Assembly (NCBI RefSeq): GCF_030272615.1
Contig: NC_081415.1
Coordinates: 421,440,757-421,504,756 of the forward strand
Reading direction: 5' to 3'
DNA from: Cryptomeria japonica
Taxonomy: Eukaryota > Streptophyta > Pinopsida > Cupressales > Cupressaceae
DNA length: 64,000 nucleotides
In this document: piece after piece, positions 24,385-35,043 of the stretch
Position numbering within the stretch: the first letter of the stretch is position 1
Layout: each line of letters starts with the position of its first letter
Position numbers and translations under genes: made by a program
The notes under the pieces: model-generated
What the model was told of the DNA's origin: nothing
What the model saw: the letters and a program-made list of their open reading frames with translations, nothing else
Databases searched by the model: none

Positions 24385-24927
24385 AGAAGCAAGTGAAGAC
24401 AAGCAGTGGATCAAGGCTATGGAAGAGGAATTGGATCAAATTGAGAAAAAGGAGACTTGGGAACTTGTCCCAAGACCTAAGGACAAAATGTAATTGACAC
24501 TAAATGGTTTTCCGAAACAAACTAAATTAGGATGTCCAAGTTGTAAGAAATAAGGGAAGATTGGTATGCAAAGGATATGCTCAAGTTGAAGGAGTTGATT
24601 TCGAAGAGACATTTACCCTTGTTGCATGTATGGAAGCTATAAGGATGTTCTTAGCCCTTGCTAGCTTTAAGAACTTCAAAGTCTATCAAATGGATGTAAA
24701 ATCAGCCTTCCTAAATAGAAATATGGAAGAGGAAGTGTACATTGAACAACCTGAAGGGTTCATTCTACCAGAGAATGAGGATTATGTTTGTAGACTAAAG
24801 AGGGCTCTTTACGGACTAAAGCAAGCCCTAAGGGCTTGGTATTCAAGGTTAGACAAGTATCTTCAAGAGTAAAGAGGAATTGCGGATAGCAATTTGTATA
24901 TGAAGAATGAAGGACATAATTTGTTGA
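24385..24927 (+). pseudogene. Copia element C reverse transcriptase, N-terminal half
   Basis: The frames give EASEDKQWIKAMEEELDQIE, ETWELVPRPKDK, then after a frameshift VCKGYAQVEGVDFEETFTLV, FKVYQMDVKSAFLN, EEEVYIEQPEGF and ALYGLKQALRAWYSRLDKYL. After a stop comes RGIADSNLYMKNEGHNLLI. Homology ends at 24927, immediately before an oligo-T run, so the YVDD box and RNase H are absent. This marks the insertion point of the next segment. Confidence 0.88.
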
Positions 24928-25804
24928 TTTTTTTTTAATCATTAAACATAATATTTTATTAAACTTCAAAAGAGTAGGATTACAGATATGTCTTAGCCTA
25001 GCACCTACAAGCTGATCTCGGGCATACCACCACACAACAACAAAAAATAGTCAGAAGACTTGTCCCCTATCAACCTAAGAGACCGAATACAAACAAGATG
25101 ATACTCCCAGCACCTCTAAGTGCATATAGACCATTACAATACAAGAATTGGGCAAGATATTCAATTCCTAAAAGCCCAATAGAACAATGACAATTGAAAA
25201 GCAAAACTTGGAATTCGCAGCCTCCACTCCATTACATCGTTTGAAATGTGGAACCAACTTCAATCTGTGCACTTTACTTCTACTAGGTGGGCGACCCTGA
25301 CGCCTCTTAGGATTTTCCTGTATCGGGGCCACCACCCCTCTTTGTGAATGAATGTCCCTAACTCGCAGGTAGTCCTTAATTGCACTCAAGCCTATACCCA
25401 CCACCACTTGTCGCACCTCTTTGTCCCCATAAGCATTACAGATTAAGAAAGGTTGTATAGGGGCATCAACCTCGCCCACTTGTAGCCAATCTTGCACTCT
25501 TGGAACCAAACCCACACTAGTCCAGGCCCTGACCAAGATATCCTCCAAGCCACCTTGCCACTCCTCCCGGACACATTTAGTCACCATTGAACAAGCCTTC
25601 TCAATTGTGCCTAATTCCAAGCACCAACCCAAAATAAAAGAGGCTACCTCCACTTTAGTTCTATAACGCCCTTCCGCTGCTAGATAATCATCACCGAGCA
25701 CAATCGTGACTTCGTGTAAAAATTCCTTGTCCTCAAAAACAAAGATATTCTTCAATTTGTTTGAAGAAATGTTCCACCAAAAGGCAATCAGTGATTTTGA
25801 AGCT
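24928..25804 (-). pseudogene. Polyadenylated minus-strand retrocopy of an unknown gene, 5' truncated
   Basis: On the minus strand one reading frame is open from the edge at 25804 to a stop at 25168, about 212 codons. An AATAAA signal lies at 24955-24960 and a run of nine A residues at 24936-24928 abuts broken copia C. Open frame, 3' UTR, poly(A) signal and A-tract in this order indicate a retroposed mRNA or a poly(A)-type retroelement. The product has an acidic N-terminal half with LGDDYLAAEGRYRTKVEVAS, a hydrophobic Trp/Leu-rich middle and a basic C-terminal segment with RRQGRPPSRSK, slightly AT-hook-like. I do not recognise the family. The frame has no start at 25804: a solo-LTR-family fragment begins there, so the N-terminus is lost. 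With no stop in over 200 codons it is either young or was recently coding. Confidence 0.55.
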
Positions 25805-25956
25805 TGTTGCTGTTTGTTTTATCATCTACCAAACATTAGAATAAAATACCCAAAGATAATTTATCCTCTCTTGAAAAATCACCGTGTATGCTAAGATTGC
25901 TAGAAGATAAGCTCAATGGGCATTGTGATTTGCTGGTAATACACAAAGGGACTTAC
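25805..25956 (-). mobile_element. Fragment of the solo-LTR family (LTR 3' end)
   Basis: The plus-strand reading TGTTGCTGTTTGTTTTATC and the following bases align with the 3' end of solo LTR 1 (11280 onward). This includes the terminal hairpin (25811-25816 with 25830-25835) and ends at the conserved GTAAGT (minus strand, 25951-25956). The rest of the LTR is missing. It interrupts the reading frame of the retrocopy at 25804. Confidence 0.8.
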
Positions 25957-26014
25957 GCTTGAACGAGGATTTCAATTTTAAGCTTGTTTTCTTATTTCCC
26001 ACAGTCTTTGTGGG

Positions 26015-26025
26015 TGGCGACTCTG
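26015..26025 (+). promoter_or_regulatory. Partial Ogre/Tat-type primer site before gypsy gag
   Basis: TGGCGACTCTG matches the first 11 bases of the better preserved site at 44176. Immediately upstream CCCACA (25998-26003) and TGTGGG (26009-26014) form a perfect 6-bp hairpin. It lies about 85 bp before the gag start, the expected order. The remainder of the site has decayed. Confidence 0.5.
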
Positions 26026-26110
26026 ACAAGTATAACCTGTCCTTTTAAATAAGTGTAACTCTTTTAAGAAAACAAGTACAATGTAGAGAGGAAGGAACAC
26101 CTGGTCTTTC

Positions 26111-28474
26111 ATGAGGAAACATCCTCATGAGACGTTGCAAGAGGGATTACCTGAACATGCACGGAGAGGCCATAAAAGATCAGTTGTACATGAGCCATCT
26201 AATGCAGCTTGGGTGCAGAAGAGCATCAATACGGGTAAGTCATCTGAGAGACCCGTCTATGCAAATTCAAATTCTTCTTCCCGCGAATCTGAGCATGATA
26301 TTTTAGGCTTCCATTCTGGTTTGTTTGGGAATATTGAAGATGTCCAAGTTTTAAATTAGGGGATCTCCCATGCTAGTTTTTCTGGGAAGGACAGGAATAG
26401 TTCAAATATTAAGAGAGATTCTGTACCTAGGACAATTGATGGAAACATCCGTTTAATTGATATTGACCAAGTCAATGTGTCAGACTCTGAAGAAATCTTC
26501 CCTGATGAAGACAAGGTATCCCAAGAAATTGAAGTCCTGAATAGAAGAGTCCATCATTTGATTTCCTTAAGAACACAAAAGGGAGCAGATAAAGAAAGGG
26601 AGGTAAAAGCAAAATTGATGGAGAGAGACAGGCTTTTAAGACAGATAGCTGATTTTGAGTTATTTACCCAAGAGAAAGCCAAGAGTGAGGATGAAGGTCC
26701 AGTCATCAGAGAAATTCTAGTTCCCAAGACCAACCCTCCATACAAATCTGTTGTGCAATCAAATAGGGAAATCCTTAGTGACCCACAACCTGTTAGAAAT
26801 AATGTAGATAAGGGGAAGCAGAAGTGCATGGAAGGTGGGTATGGATCTAAGACTACAACGGAGATCTCTCACATGCTATCTGCACATGAAAGAAAGATGG
26901 AGAGGATGAGGAAAGAGAAAGAAGATTTGAAAATGGAGTTGGAAAAGGCTGAATTAGAAGCAGCCAATCAAGAAGTTAAAAGAAAGATTAATTATCTAAA
27001 AGCTCCTCCTATAAGTTTTCCCTCAGCAGACCTAAATAAACCTGTTCCTCAGCAAGCTTCACTCCCTCCAGTCAAAATTCAGTCAGCCCTGTCTATGAGT
27101 ACTGTCCCAGTTAATAACCAAGGTAACCAAATCCCTCTAACTCATGGCCCTAATGTAAGAATGAACATGGGAAATAATCTTGCTGCTAATCAATTCCAGA
27201 GAAGACCTATTAACTTGGAGTTATACAGACAACTCTTCTTTGATGGAATCCAGGGTACCCCAACCATGTTCCTACAAAATTAAGGGATAGACTCCACAAA
27301 TTTGCTGGCAACAATGCAATCAGTGCAGAAGAGCACTTAAAATCTTTTGGTGACTTAATTAATGACTATGAAATAATAGATGAAGATGTCATCATGAAAT
27401 TGTTCGTACAGTCCTTAGTAGATGATGCAAGGGACTGGTATAGAGGTCTCCCTGTGAATAGCATTGGGTCTTGGGAAGATTTTAAAAACTGCTTTCAAGA
27501 ACAGTATGGTGACAAGACAAATGTGAGCTTTATGCTCAATGAGTTCAATAATATCAGAAAGTCTGATAATGAAATTGTCACAGACTTCAATGCTAGATTT
27601 CAGAAAGCAATGCATAGGCTATATCAAGTGATGAGGGTAGATGATAATGTGTTTGAATACTTATTACAATGCCTTTGATTCTAAAATGGCCTATATTTTG
27701 AGGGATAAAAATCCGCATAGTCTGAGGGATGCATTCATATTTGCCATCAATGTGGAGAGTAATAGGAAAGCATCTGGGAAAGTAGGAAGGAGAACTGATG
27801 GTAGGCTGTGGCAAGAATCAAAACAGCAACCCAATAAAGTTGCTAAAGAAGAAGACAAAATAGAGAAATTAGTGACTGCCATGAAGGATCTTACTGCCAA
27901 GGCGAGTAAAAATGATAAGCCTCATTACAATTGGCAAGATAGGCCTCCTAGGTTGCATGACATGCCTTACAACACTACTTGGAAGGATGGCAAACCTCAA
28001 AATGAGAAGCCAAAAAACAATCAGAACCAAGATACCCCAGATCCTTTGAAAGGAGGGAATGTTCATAATATGGAGAATACTCCTTGGTGCATGGCTTGTG
28101 ATGAACCACATTCTCCTCATCAATGTGCTGTAGCTCAAGCCCTTGAAGAATCCATGAGACAAGAGGCTGAGCCTGATATAAATATGTTTGAAACTATCAT
28201 AGAAAGTGATGATGAGTCATTACAAAGTGAACTTAGTGAATGTGATGTGTTTAATAGTAAAAGGTCTTATCAAGGACAGTTGACACTTGATTGGCATCCC
28301 ACTTTGAATGTAGTAACAATTGAAGATGAAGAAGTTCATCTCAGAAGACCCAGTGACGAAGAAGTAAGAAATCTCACTAAGGCTGCCATAGCCAAAGTCA
28401 AACACAATTACAATTTGAGAAGTACTAAGAAGGATGGGGATCAAGGTGAACCTGGTTCAATGTTTATAAAATAA
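26111..28474 (+). pseudogene. Ty3/gypsy (Tat/Ogre-like) gag, broken
   Basis: An ATG at 26111 starts a frame that runs to 27283 with one in-frame TAG at 26357. Its latter half (residues about 130-280 of the frame) is Glu/Lys-rich and coiled-coil-like. After a frameshift near 27245 comes the Retrotrans_gag core: PNHVPTKLRDRLHKFAG, FVQSLVDDARDWYRGLP, WEDFKNCFQEQYGDK and FNARFQKAMHRLY (27260-27640). A second frameshift near 27660 leads to a Lys/Asn-rich C-terminal part. A zinc knuckle variant C-x2-C-x3-H-x4-C (WCMACDEPHSPHQC) is at 28084-28125. Gag packages element RNA; this copy cannot make a full product. Confidence 0.85.
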
Positions 28475-28654
28475 ATATCCCAGAAGAAAGTAGCAAGTAA
28501 TGCCACCTTGCCCCAAGATAGTCAAAAAAAGAATGACCAATTGAAAGATATGGCCAAAGGTATGGATAATAATGCTACTAGTGATATATAAGGAATTGCT
28601 GCAATAAAGAAGGCAAGTCAGCCTAAGACAGAGAAAGTTAAGGCTAATACTGAG

Positions 28655-29270
28655 TTGATTAATAATTCCACATTTGATATGACTCAGGCTCTTACCCAGA
28701 TGAAGGTCACTGTCCTATTGACAAAATTATTGAAAATAAAGGAACATAGAGAAGCTGCTTTATCTTTATTTTCTAAAATATCTGATAGTAGCACAACTTT
28801 GCCTTCAGGTTCAATGGAAGGTGAAAAGGATCATGAGTTGCAAACCCCAGAGGTATATGTTGGAACAACTATTACACAAGAGCCTTCACAACTTGATCCT
28901 TTTTATGTTATTTTGTTAGTGAATAACTGGTTAATTTAAAAACTGTATGATAGATTCTGGTGCAGCTGCAAATGTAATGCCTTATGGTGTCATGAAAGAA
29001 TTAGGATTGTCAGTAAGTACAATGTATGGGAAGTGTTATGCTATGGATAACAGAGAAGTGCCAGTGATCGGTACAATGAAAGACGTTGAAGTAAAAATAG
29101 CAGCATTCCCTGAAGCAACATATGTCATTGTAACTAACACTAAACCTCATTATGGCATGTTGTTATCTAGACAGTGGGCTGCAGCAGTAGGTGGAAATGT
29201 TCAGTTGGATCTGTCATATGCTACCATCCCAATTAATGGAAACCAAGTTAAGTTGTATAGAGAACCACGT
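28655..29270 (+). pseudogene. Gypsy aspartic protease
   Basis: The segment before the active site (LDPFYVILLVNNWLI, 28880-28939) ends in a stop, and the frame shifts at about 28938. The active site D-S-G-A in CMIDSGAAANVMPYGVM is at 28953-28964. It is followed by flap and C-terminal segments (VPVIGTMKDVEVKIA, YGMLLSRQWAAAVGG). From 28947 one frame continues without shifts to the end of integrase at 32903. Confidence 0.88.
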
Positions 29271-29860
29271 GCCCCTAGGGTAATTGAGAAGATAGACCCT
29301 AATATGTTAAACTGTATGATTGATGTGGATCTGGACAATTTTAGAATACAACCGATTTTGCCTCAATTGAAAAATACTGAATCTATTGTGATTGAATTGG
29401 AATCTCAACAACATGGCTTGTGGCACATGTATTTTGATGGAGCTTGCTCTAAAGAAGGATTTGGAGTAGGAGTTCTTTTTGTGTCCCCATCAGGTATGAC
29501 CTTCAAATATTCCTTTTTGCTAGCCTTTCAGTGTACAAACAACATTGCTAAATATGAAGCCTTGTTATTGGGGCTTGAAGTTGCAAAAACGCATGGGATT
29601 CAGTTGTTAAAAGTGTTAGGAGACTCAGAATTGGTTGTTTCTCAGGTTAGAGCTAAGTATGCATCTAAGAATGATAGACTAAAAAGATATAAGCATGCAG
29701 TATGGGATGTGATTGAACATTTTAGTGCATTCTCTATTAATTGGATAGAGAGGTCAAAGAATATCATGGCTGATTTCTTAGCTAATGTTGCATTAAAGAA
29801 TGATGATGTAACACTAACCGGTGTATCCATAGTTGAGATAAAAGCTAGGCCTGCCATTCC
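29271..29860 (+). pseudogene. Archaeal-type RNase H domain between protease and RT
   Basis: In the same frame as protease and RT, this segment has all four acidic residues of RNase HI. They are D in MYFDGACSKEGFG (29436), E in NNIAKYEALLLGLE, D in VLGDSELVVSQV and D in NIMADFLANVA. Tat/Ogre-lineage gypsy elements are known to carry such a second, archaeal-like RNase H, usually after the ordinary one and before integrase. Here it stands before RT, while the ordinary degenerate gypsy RNase H follows RT at 31170-31460. No frameshift separates it from its neighbours, so the order looks original rather than a later rearrangement. No stop lies inside the domain. Confidence 0.85.
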
Positions 29861-30099
29861 TGATTATGTATATAATTGGCAAGTGTTTGAGGATGATGAA
29901 GACATTCTCAGATTCATACAATGCATTGATGACTATGATGGACATAAAATTGATTGCAATGCCTTGGTAGAAGTGGTTGAAAATAGAGAAACTGTGTTTG
30001 GAAACGACCTAGTTCAGTTAGAAACTAATGAAATACCTAAAGGGTTGGTAGAACTGGAAGGTATGCTTAGTTACAGTGACAGTCATCTGCATCAGCAAT

Positions 30100-31169
30100 C
30101 AACCACTAAGTTAGATGAACTAGAGGAAGTAAACTTGGGGACAGAATCATCCCCCAAGTTGGTGTATAATGGAAAAAATTTGTCCCCTCATGTCAAAATT
30201 AACCTTATTAATTTATTGAAGAAATATAAGCATGTTTTTGCTTGGTCTTATGAAGATCTGAAGGCATATAGACAACATTTGTTTCAGCATGAAGTCCCTT
30301 TGCTTCCAGATGCTAAGCCTTTTAGACAAAAACAAAGACCTATCAGCCCCCTGTTGGAATCTAAAACCTAGCAAGAATTAACCAAGTTAAGGAAAGGGGG
30401 AATCATTAAGCCTATAAGGCATTCATCATGGGTGTCAAATTTGGTCCCGGTTAGAAAGAAGAATGGGGACATAAGACTCTGTGTTGATTTTAGGAACCTA
30501 AATGTTGCTTCCTTGAAAGACAATTACTCTTCTCCTAATATGGAAGCAATGTTGCAGAGAGTAACTGGTTGAGACCTATTGTCTATGATGGATGGGTTCT
30601 CAGGGTATAACCAGGTGTTAGTAAAGGAATCTGAACAATTCAAAACTGCTTTTACCACCCCTTGGGGAACGTACGTATATGTCAGAATGCCTTCTAGTTT
30701 GTAAAATGTTGGAGCTACTTTTCAGAGGGCAATGGATGTAGCTTTCAAGGAATTCATCAATATTATCATGGTAGTATATCAAGATGATTTGACATGTTTC
30801 TCTAAAAGGGCAGATGACCACTGTGGGCACTTAGAACAGGTTTTCAGTAAAGCTTTGGAATTTGGTGTATCCTTAAATCTGAAAAAGTGTCATTTTGCTG
30901 TCACTAAAGGGAAGCTGCTCGGGCATATTGTCTCCAAAGAAGGATTTAGGGTTGACCCTGAAAGAATTGAAGCTATAAACAATGTACCTGAGCCAAAGAG
31001 TGTTAAAGGTATCCAATCTTTCTTGGGCAAAGTAAATTTTGTTAGAAGATTTATTGCAAATTTTGCAGAGATAGTCAAGCCCATTGTTAAATTGCTTAAG
31101 AAGGATACAAAGTTCTGCTGGGATGAAGAAGCTTCAAAGGCTTTTGATGAAATTAAAAAGGCTATTTAG
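30100..31169 (+). pseudogene. Gypsy reverse transcriptase
   Basis: Motifs in one frame: HVFAWSYEDLKAYRQ, FRQKQRPISP, KLRKGGIIKPIRHSSWVSNL, VPVRKKNGDIRLCVDFRNLN, LLSMMDGFSGYNQV, and FKTAFTTPWGTYVYVRMP. The active site reads Y-Q-D-D (30777-30788) instead of the usual Y-(V/I)-D-D, with both aspartates kept. Then come LNLKKCHFAV, LGHIVSKEG and IQSFLGKVNFVRRF. In-frame stops are TAG at 30369, TGA at 30570, TAA at 30702 and TAG at 31167, with no frameshifts. Inactive through substitutions only. Confidence 0.92.
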
Positions 31170-31530
31170 GAAGCACCAGTGTTGAAGTCCCTTGACTATA
31201 ATAAGCCTTTCTCTCTGTTTTCTTTTGCTTCATATCACACAGTGGTTGAAGTTCTTCTACAAAAGGATAATGAAGGATATGAACATCCTATAGCTTTTTA
31301 TAGCAAATCTTTACAGGCTGCAGAGTTAAAGTATGAAATTATGGAGAAGCAAGCATATGCTTTGGTCAAGGCTGTTAAAGCATTTAGGCCATATCTTGTA
31401 AATGCACGAGTAATTGCTTATGTCCCACATGCGGCTGTCAAAGATATTCTATCCTAGTCTGAGGTCACTGGTAAAAGATGCAGATGGATAACTAGAATCC
31501 AAGAGTTTGATTTAGAGATTAAGATCACTA
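31170..31530 (+). pseudogene. Gypsy RNase H (ordinary type), degenerate
   Basis: Following RT in frame: LDYNKPFSLFSFASYHTVVE (catalytic Asp region altered), HPIAFYSKSLQAAELKYEIM, EKQAYALVKAVKAFRPYL, then a TAG at 31455. Compared with functional gypsy RNase H, the first catalytic Asp (normally in L-Y-(L/I)-(A/S)) is not visible. Loss of function in this domain may relate to the extra RNase H upstream. Confidence 0.8.
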
Positions 31531-32903
31531 AATTGGTGAGAGGTTTAGGCCTTGCTAAGCTAATGGCTGAATCAAACCTTCTTGATGTTGAAGTGAATAA
31601 TGTTGAAATTGAGAACATCCTGGTCACTTGTATTGAGACACAGCCTTGGTACTCAGAGATAGTACATTTTTTAAGGGATGCAACATTTTCAGAAGGGGTG
31701 ACCCATAACCAGAGAAGAACATTGAAGTTGAAGTCACAAAAATATGTCCTCATTCAGGGTGATTTGTTTTGGCGAAATAGGGATGGGGCATTGCTGATGT
31801 GTTTGGATAAATCCCAGGCTAAAAGAGTGTTAACTGAAATGCATGATGGAGTGTGTGGAGGTCATTACTCTGCCAAGACAACTGTTGGTAAGATAGTTCG
31901 GGCTGGATATTATTGGCCTACTTTGTTTAAAGATGCTTATGAACACGTTCGGAGATGTGACCCATGCCAGAAGTTTTCATCAAAATTGAAGTATGAGGGA
32001 GCTTTACCCCTCAACCTAGTCTCAGTGGAAGCCCCTTTTGTCCAATGGGGCATTGATTTTATTGGGGAAATCGTTGAGAAATCAGGAAGAGGTCATAGGT
32101 GGATTATGGTAGCTACTGATTATTTTACCAAGTGGATTGAAGCTATACCCACTAGGAGAGCCACAAGTAAGGTTGTTATTGACTTCCTGATGGATAATGT
32201 CATAACCAGATTCGGAGTCCCTGTAAAACTAGTGATGGATAATGCAATGAGCTTCAGGTCAAAAGAGTTCGTTGAATTTTGCACCAACCATGGAATAGTT
32301 ATGTCCTACTCCTCGCCCTATCATCCTCAAGGTAATGGGCAAGCTGAATCAAGTAATAAGAGCCTCTTGAACATTATTAAGAAAATCCTGGAGGAAAACA
32401 AAAGGTCTTGGGACCAAAAGTTAAAATTAGCTCTATGGGCTGACAGGGTTACTGTCAAGAGAGCAATTGGGGTTTCACCTTTTGAATTGGTTTATGGCAC
32501 ACAATCTAGGGTGCCGGTCAATAATCTTCTTCCAGTGTATAAGTTCCTGCAAGCTGAAGACATGGAGTTATCTGAACCTATGGAAGACCGGATGATTCAG
32601 ATGGTGGAGGTAGAAGAAATTAGAACTTTGGCTCACAAGAGGAATTTGAAGATCCAATTGCAGTCCAAATATCTATTTGACAAAAGAACCTTGTTGAGAA
32701 AGTTTCAAATTGGTGATGTGGTTCTTCAATGGAATGCGAAAGGACAAGACAAGGGAAAACACAAAAAATTTGAGTCACTATGGATAGGCCCCTCTGTGGT
32801 TTATGATCTTAATGGAAAGGATTCATATTTTTTGCAGAATATGAATGGTGAGGTACAAGAATTTTCAGTGCATGGACAATTCCTGAAACATTACTTCTCT
32901 TAA
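31530..32903 (+). pseudogene. Gypsy integrase
   Basis: The HHCC domain is complete: MHDGVCGGHYSAKTT, YYWPTLFKDAYEHVRRCDPC. The core has D (QWGIDFIGE), D (VMDNAMSFRS) and E (GNGQAESSNKSLLNIIKK). The phrase GNGQAESSNKSL is characteristic of Tat/Athila-side gypsy elements, not chromoviruses. The C-terminal part has FQIGDVVLQWN and FESLWIGPSVV, with no chromodomain. It terminates at TAA (32901-32903). The frame from 31458 on is free of stops, so this is the best preserved part of pol. Confidence 0.92.
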
Positions 32904-35043
32904 TGTCCATGCATAGTAGGTCTTAGTCTGTACATTTTTAGGTTTGGCTTTGTTGTTGTTTTTTAAGGCTTGTGTTTGGTCTGTTCTCCAGAGAGTTCCT
33001 GAATTCTTGTGTTAATCTTGCAATCAACCATCTCGAGTTAGAGCCGCTGTTATCACTATTTAAAAATTGGGTATTCTTGTCCCATATTTGGCTAGAAGTC
33101 TGCAAAAATGTGTTTAGCGTGGCCTTGTTACCTCTGAGTTTCTTGGGTAAAATGAGGGTTTAAGGTTTTTGAGATTCTAACCCTTCCTATGTTTGAAAAA
33201 CCCTTATGTTCTATTTCTGCGTTACTTTTGCCACTTAAAGAAGGGTCGGTTTATCGTTATAAGTGTTCCCCCATAGGTTTTCCCCTAGGCGGTCTTTCAA
33301 ATATTTTCAAATTTACACCTTTGCCTATGTCTTGTTCTAATGTTTGTCGGGCTCCTTAATAATTGTGCAACTCATTGTTAATCCTACGGTTGTCGTTGTT
33401 TCGCTAGGCAAAGATGCTAACAGGTTAATGTTCGCGAAATAGCAAAAACGCTAGGCGGGCCCGACCAGATGATTGACCGTTTGATTAAAGGACTGCATCT
33501 TGTTTTGAATCCAACGGCTTGCGTTGCTTCGCTAGCCCAAAGTGCACGTGATCTACCCTTTGCGAAGTAGCGAAAGACTTGGTGGGTCCCAAAGGCGAGT
33601 AAGGTAATTGGTTAAAGGATGATCAGCTCAGAAAAGATCAACGGCTCGCGTTGATTCGCGGCCTAAAGATACCTATTGTTTACTTTTCGCGAAGTTGCGA
33701 AAAGATGGAGGGCTCGGGCGAGGTGGTCACGACAGCGGTAACGGACGAGCAAGTTGCCGAGATCCAACGGTTGTCGCTGCTTTGCGAAGATAAGTGGCCT
33801 GAGGTTTCAGCTCTGCGAAATAGCAAAAGGGTCGATGGGCCCCAAAGGATAGGTAGGTTGTAAGTTTTAAAGGCCGATTAAGTAGGATTTAATCGGACAG
33901 TTGTCGTGGATTCGCAGCCTCAAGTCAAGCGGAGATTAATGTTCGCGAAATAGCGAAATGATGTGGCAATCACACGATGGCTGACATGGCAGGACAGATG
34001 GGTTGTTTCGTGAAAAGAATTAGTGACTTGTCAGATACACGTGGCTCTGAAGGGTAGTTGAGGGTCCGCCTTGGTTCAACCGACAGTTATGTTGAGAATG
34101 AAGTAAAACACGTGGCGGCTTCAGAATGGAACCCGGTCGAACTTCCTGAGCAAATAGCTGATTGCCACATGGCGTTTGTTAACCGGTGATGCAATAAAGC
34201 AAGTGGTCTCCAAGTTAAAGGGCCCACTTGGAAGGTCTAAAGCATGTTAAATGGTGTTCATCTCGTAGTGGATCCAACAGTTGTCGTTGTTTCGCAACCC
34301 GAAGATGCCTACAGTTTAGTCTTCGCGAAGTGGCGGAAACCGTTAGCCGTCATGGTTGAGCGCGGTTAGTCAGGAAGACTGGCGGTCACTGTGGGAAGTA
34401 AAGACCGAGCAAGTAGATGATGATCTAATGGCCAACGTTGTTTCATGAGGTAAAAGTGCGCATGGTTTAGTGATCGTGAAATGGTGAAAAGAAGGTAGGG
34501 CCCGTCATTAACACAGAAAGACCGGAAGGAGTAAAAGCAGTGCAAGTTTCCGAGATCCAACGATCGTCCTTGTTTCGCGAAAGAAAAGTGCGGGGGTTTT
34601 AAACTCTGCGAAATGGCGAAATGACTAAAGCAGAGAAAGACTCAGAGAACTTGTGGTCCGTTGGAGCCTGTTTTTGAATTCGATTTTTGCGAATTCAATT
34701 CTAAGGTGATGGCCAAAGCATGCGGGATTAATTTCTCAATTCAATGCCAACTTGCCGTATTAAGGTCTGCATTAGTTGAATATTGGTACCATTTCGACAA
34801 GTTTGTTGTAGAGGAGCTGGTGCAAAGCGAGTTTCTTCAGGCGAATAACCAGGTTTTTTGTGCTTTTTCTTGCCAATTGCAGTCTGAAAATTGATGATTG
34901 CTGTGTGAATTGTTTCATTAGATTTCTGTGCAAATCTCAATTGATATAATTGCATTAACGGGATTGCGCCAAGAAGGGAGTTAACAGGTAAAGTAAACTA
35001 CCAGGATAGGAATATTTGTGATGATTTTCTGGAACAGCTAACT
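32904..35043 (+). repeat. Gypsy spacer with about eight GATCCAACGG...TTCGCGAAATAGCG modules
   Basis: The spacer between integrase and the extra ORF is non-coding. From about 33380 to 34625 a composite module recurs. It has a GATCCAACGGTTGTCGTTG-like block ending in TTTCGC, 25-45 bp of variable sequence, then TTCGCGAAATAGCGAAA, often followed by GGGCCC or GGTCCC. Copies start near 33380, 33510, 33638, 33760, 33890, 34270, 34427 and 34555. TTCGCGAA is itself palindromic. Tandem or dispersed repeats in the 3' untranslated region are known for Ogre-type elements. Confidence 0.8.
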
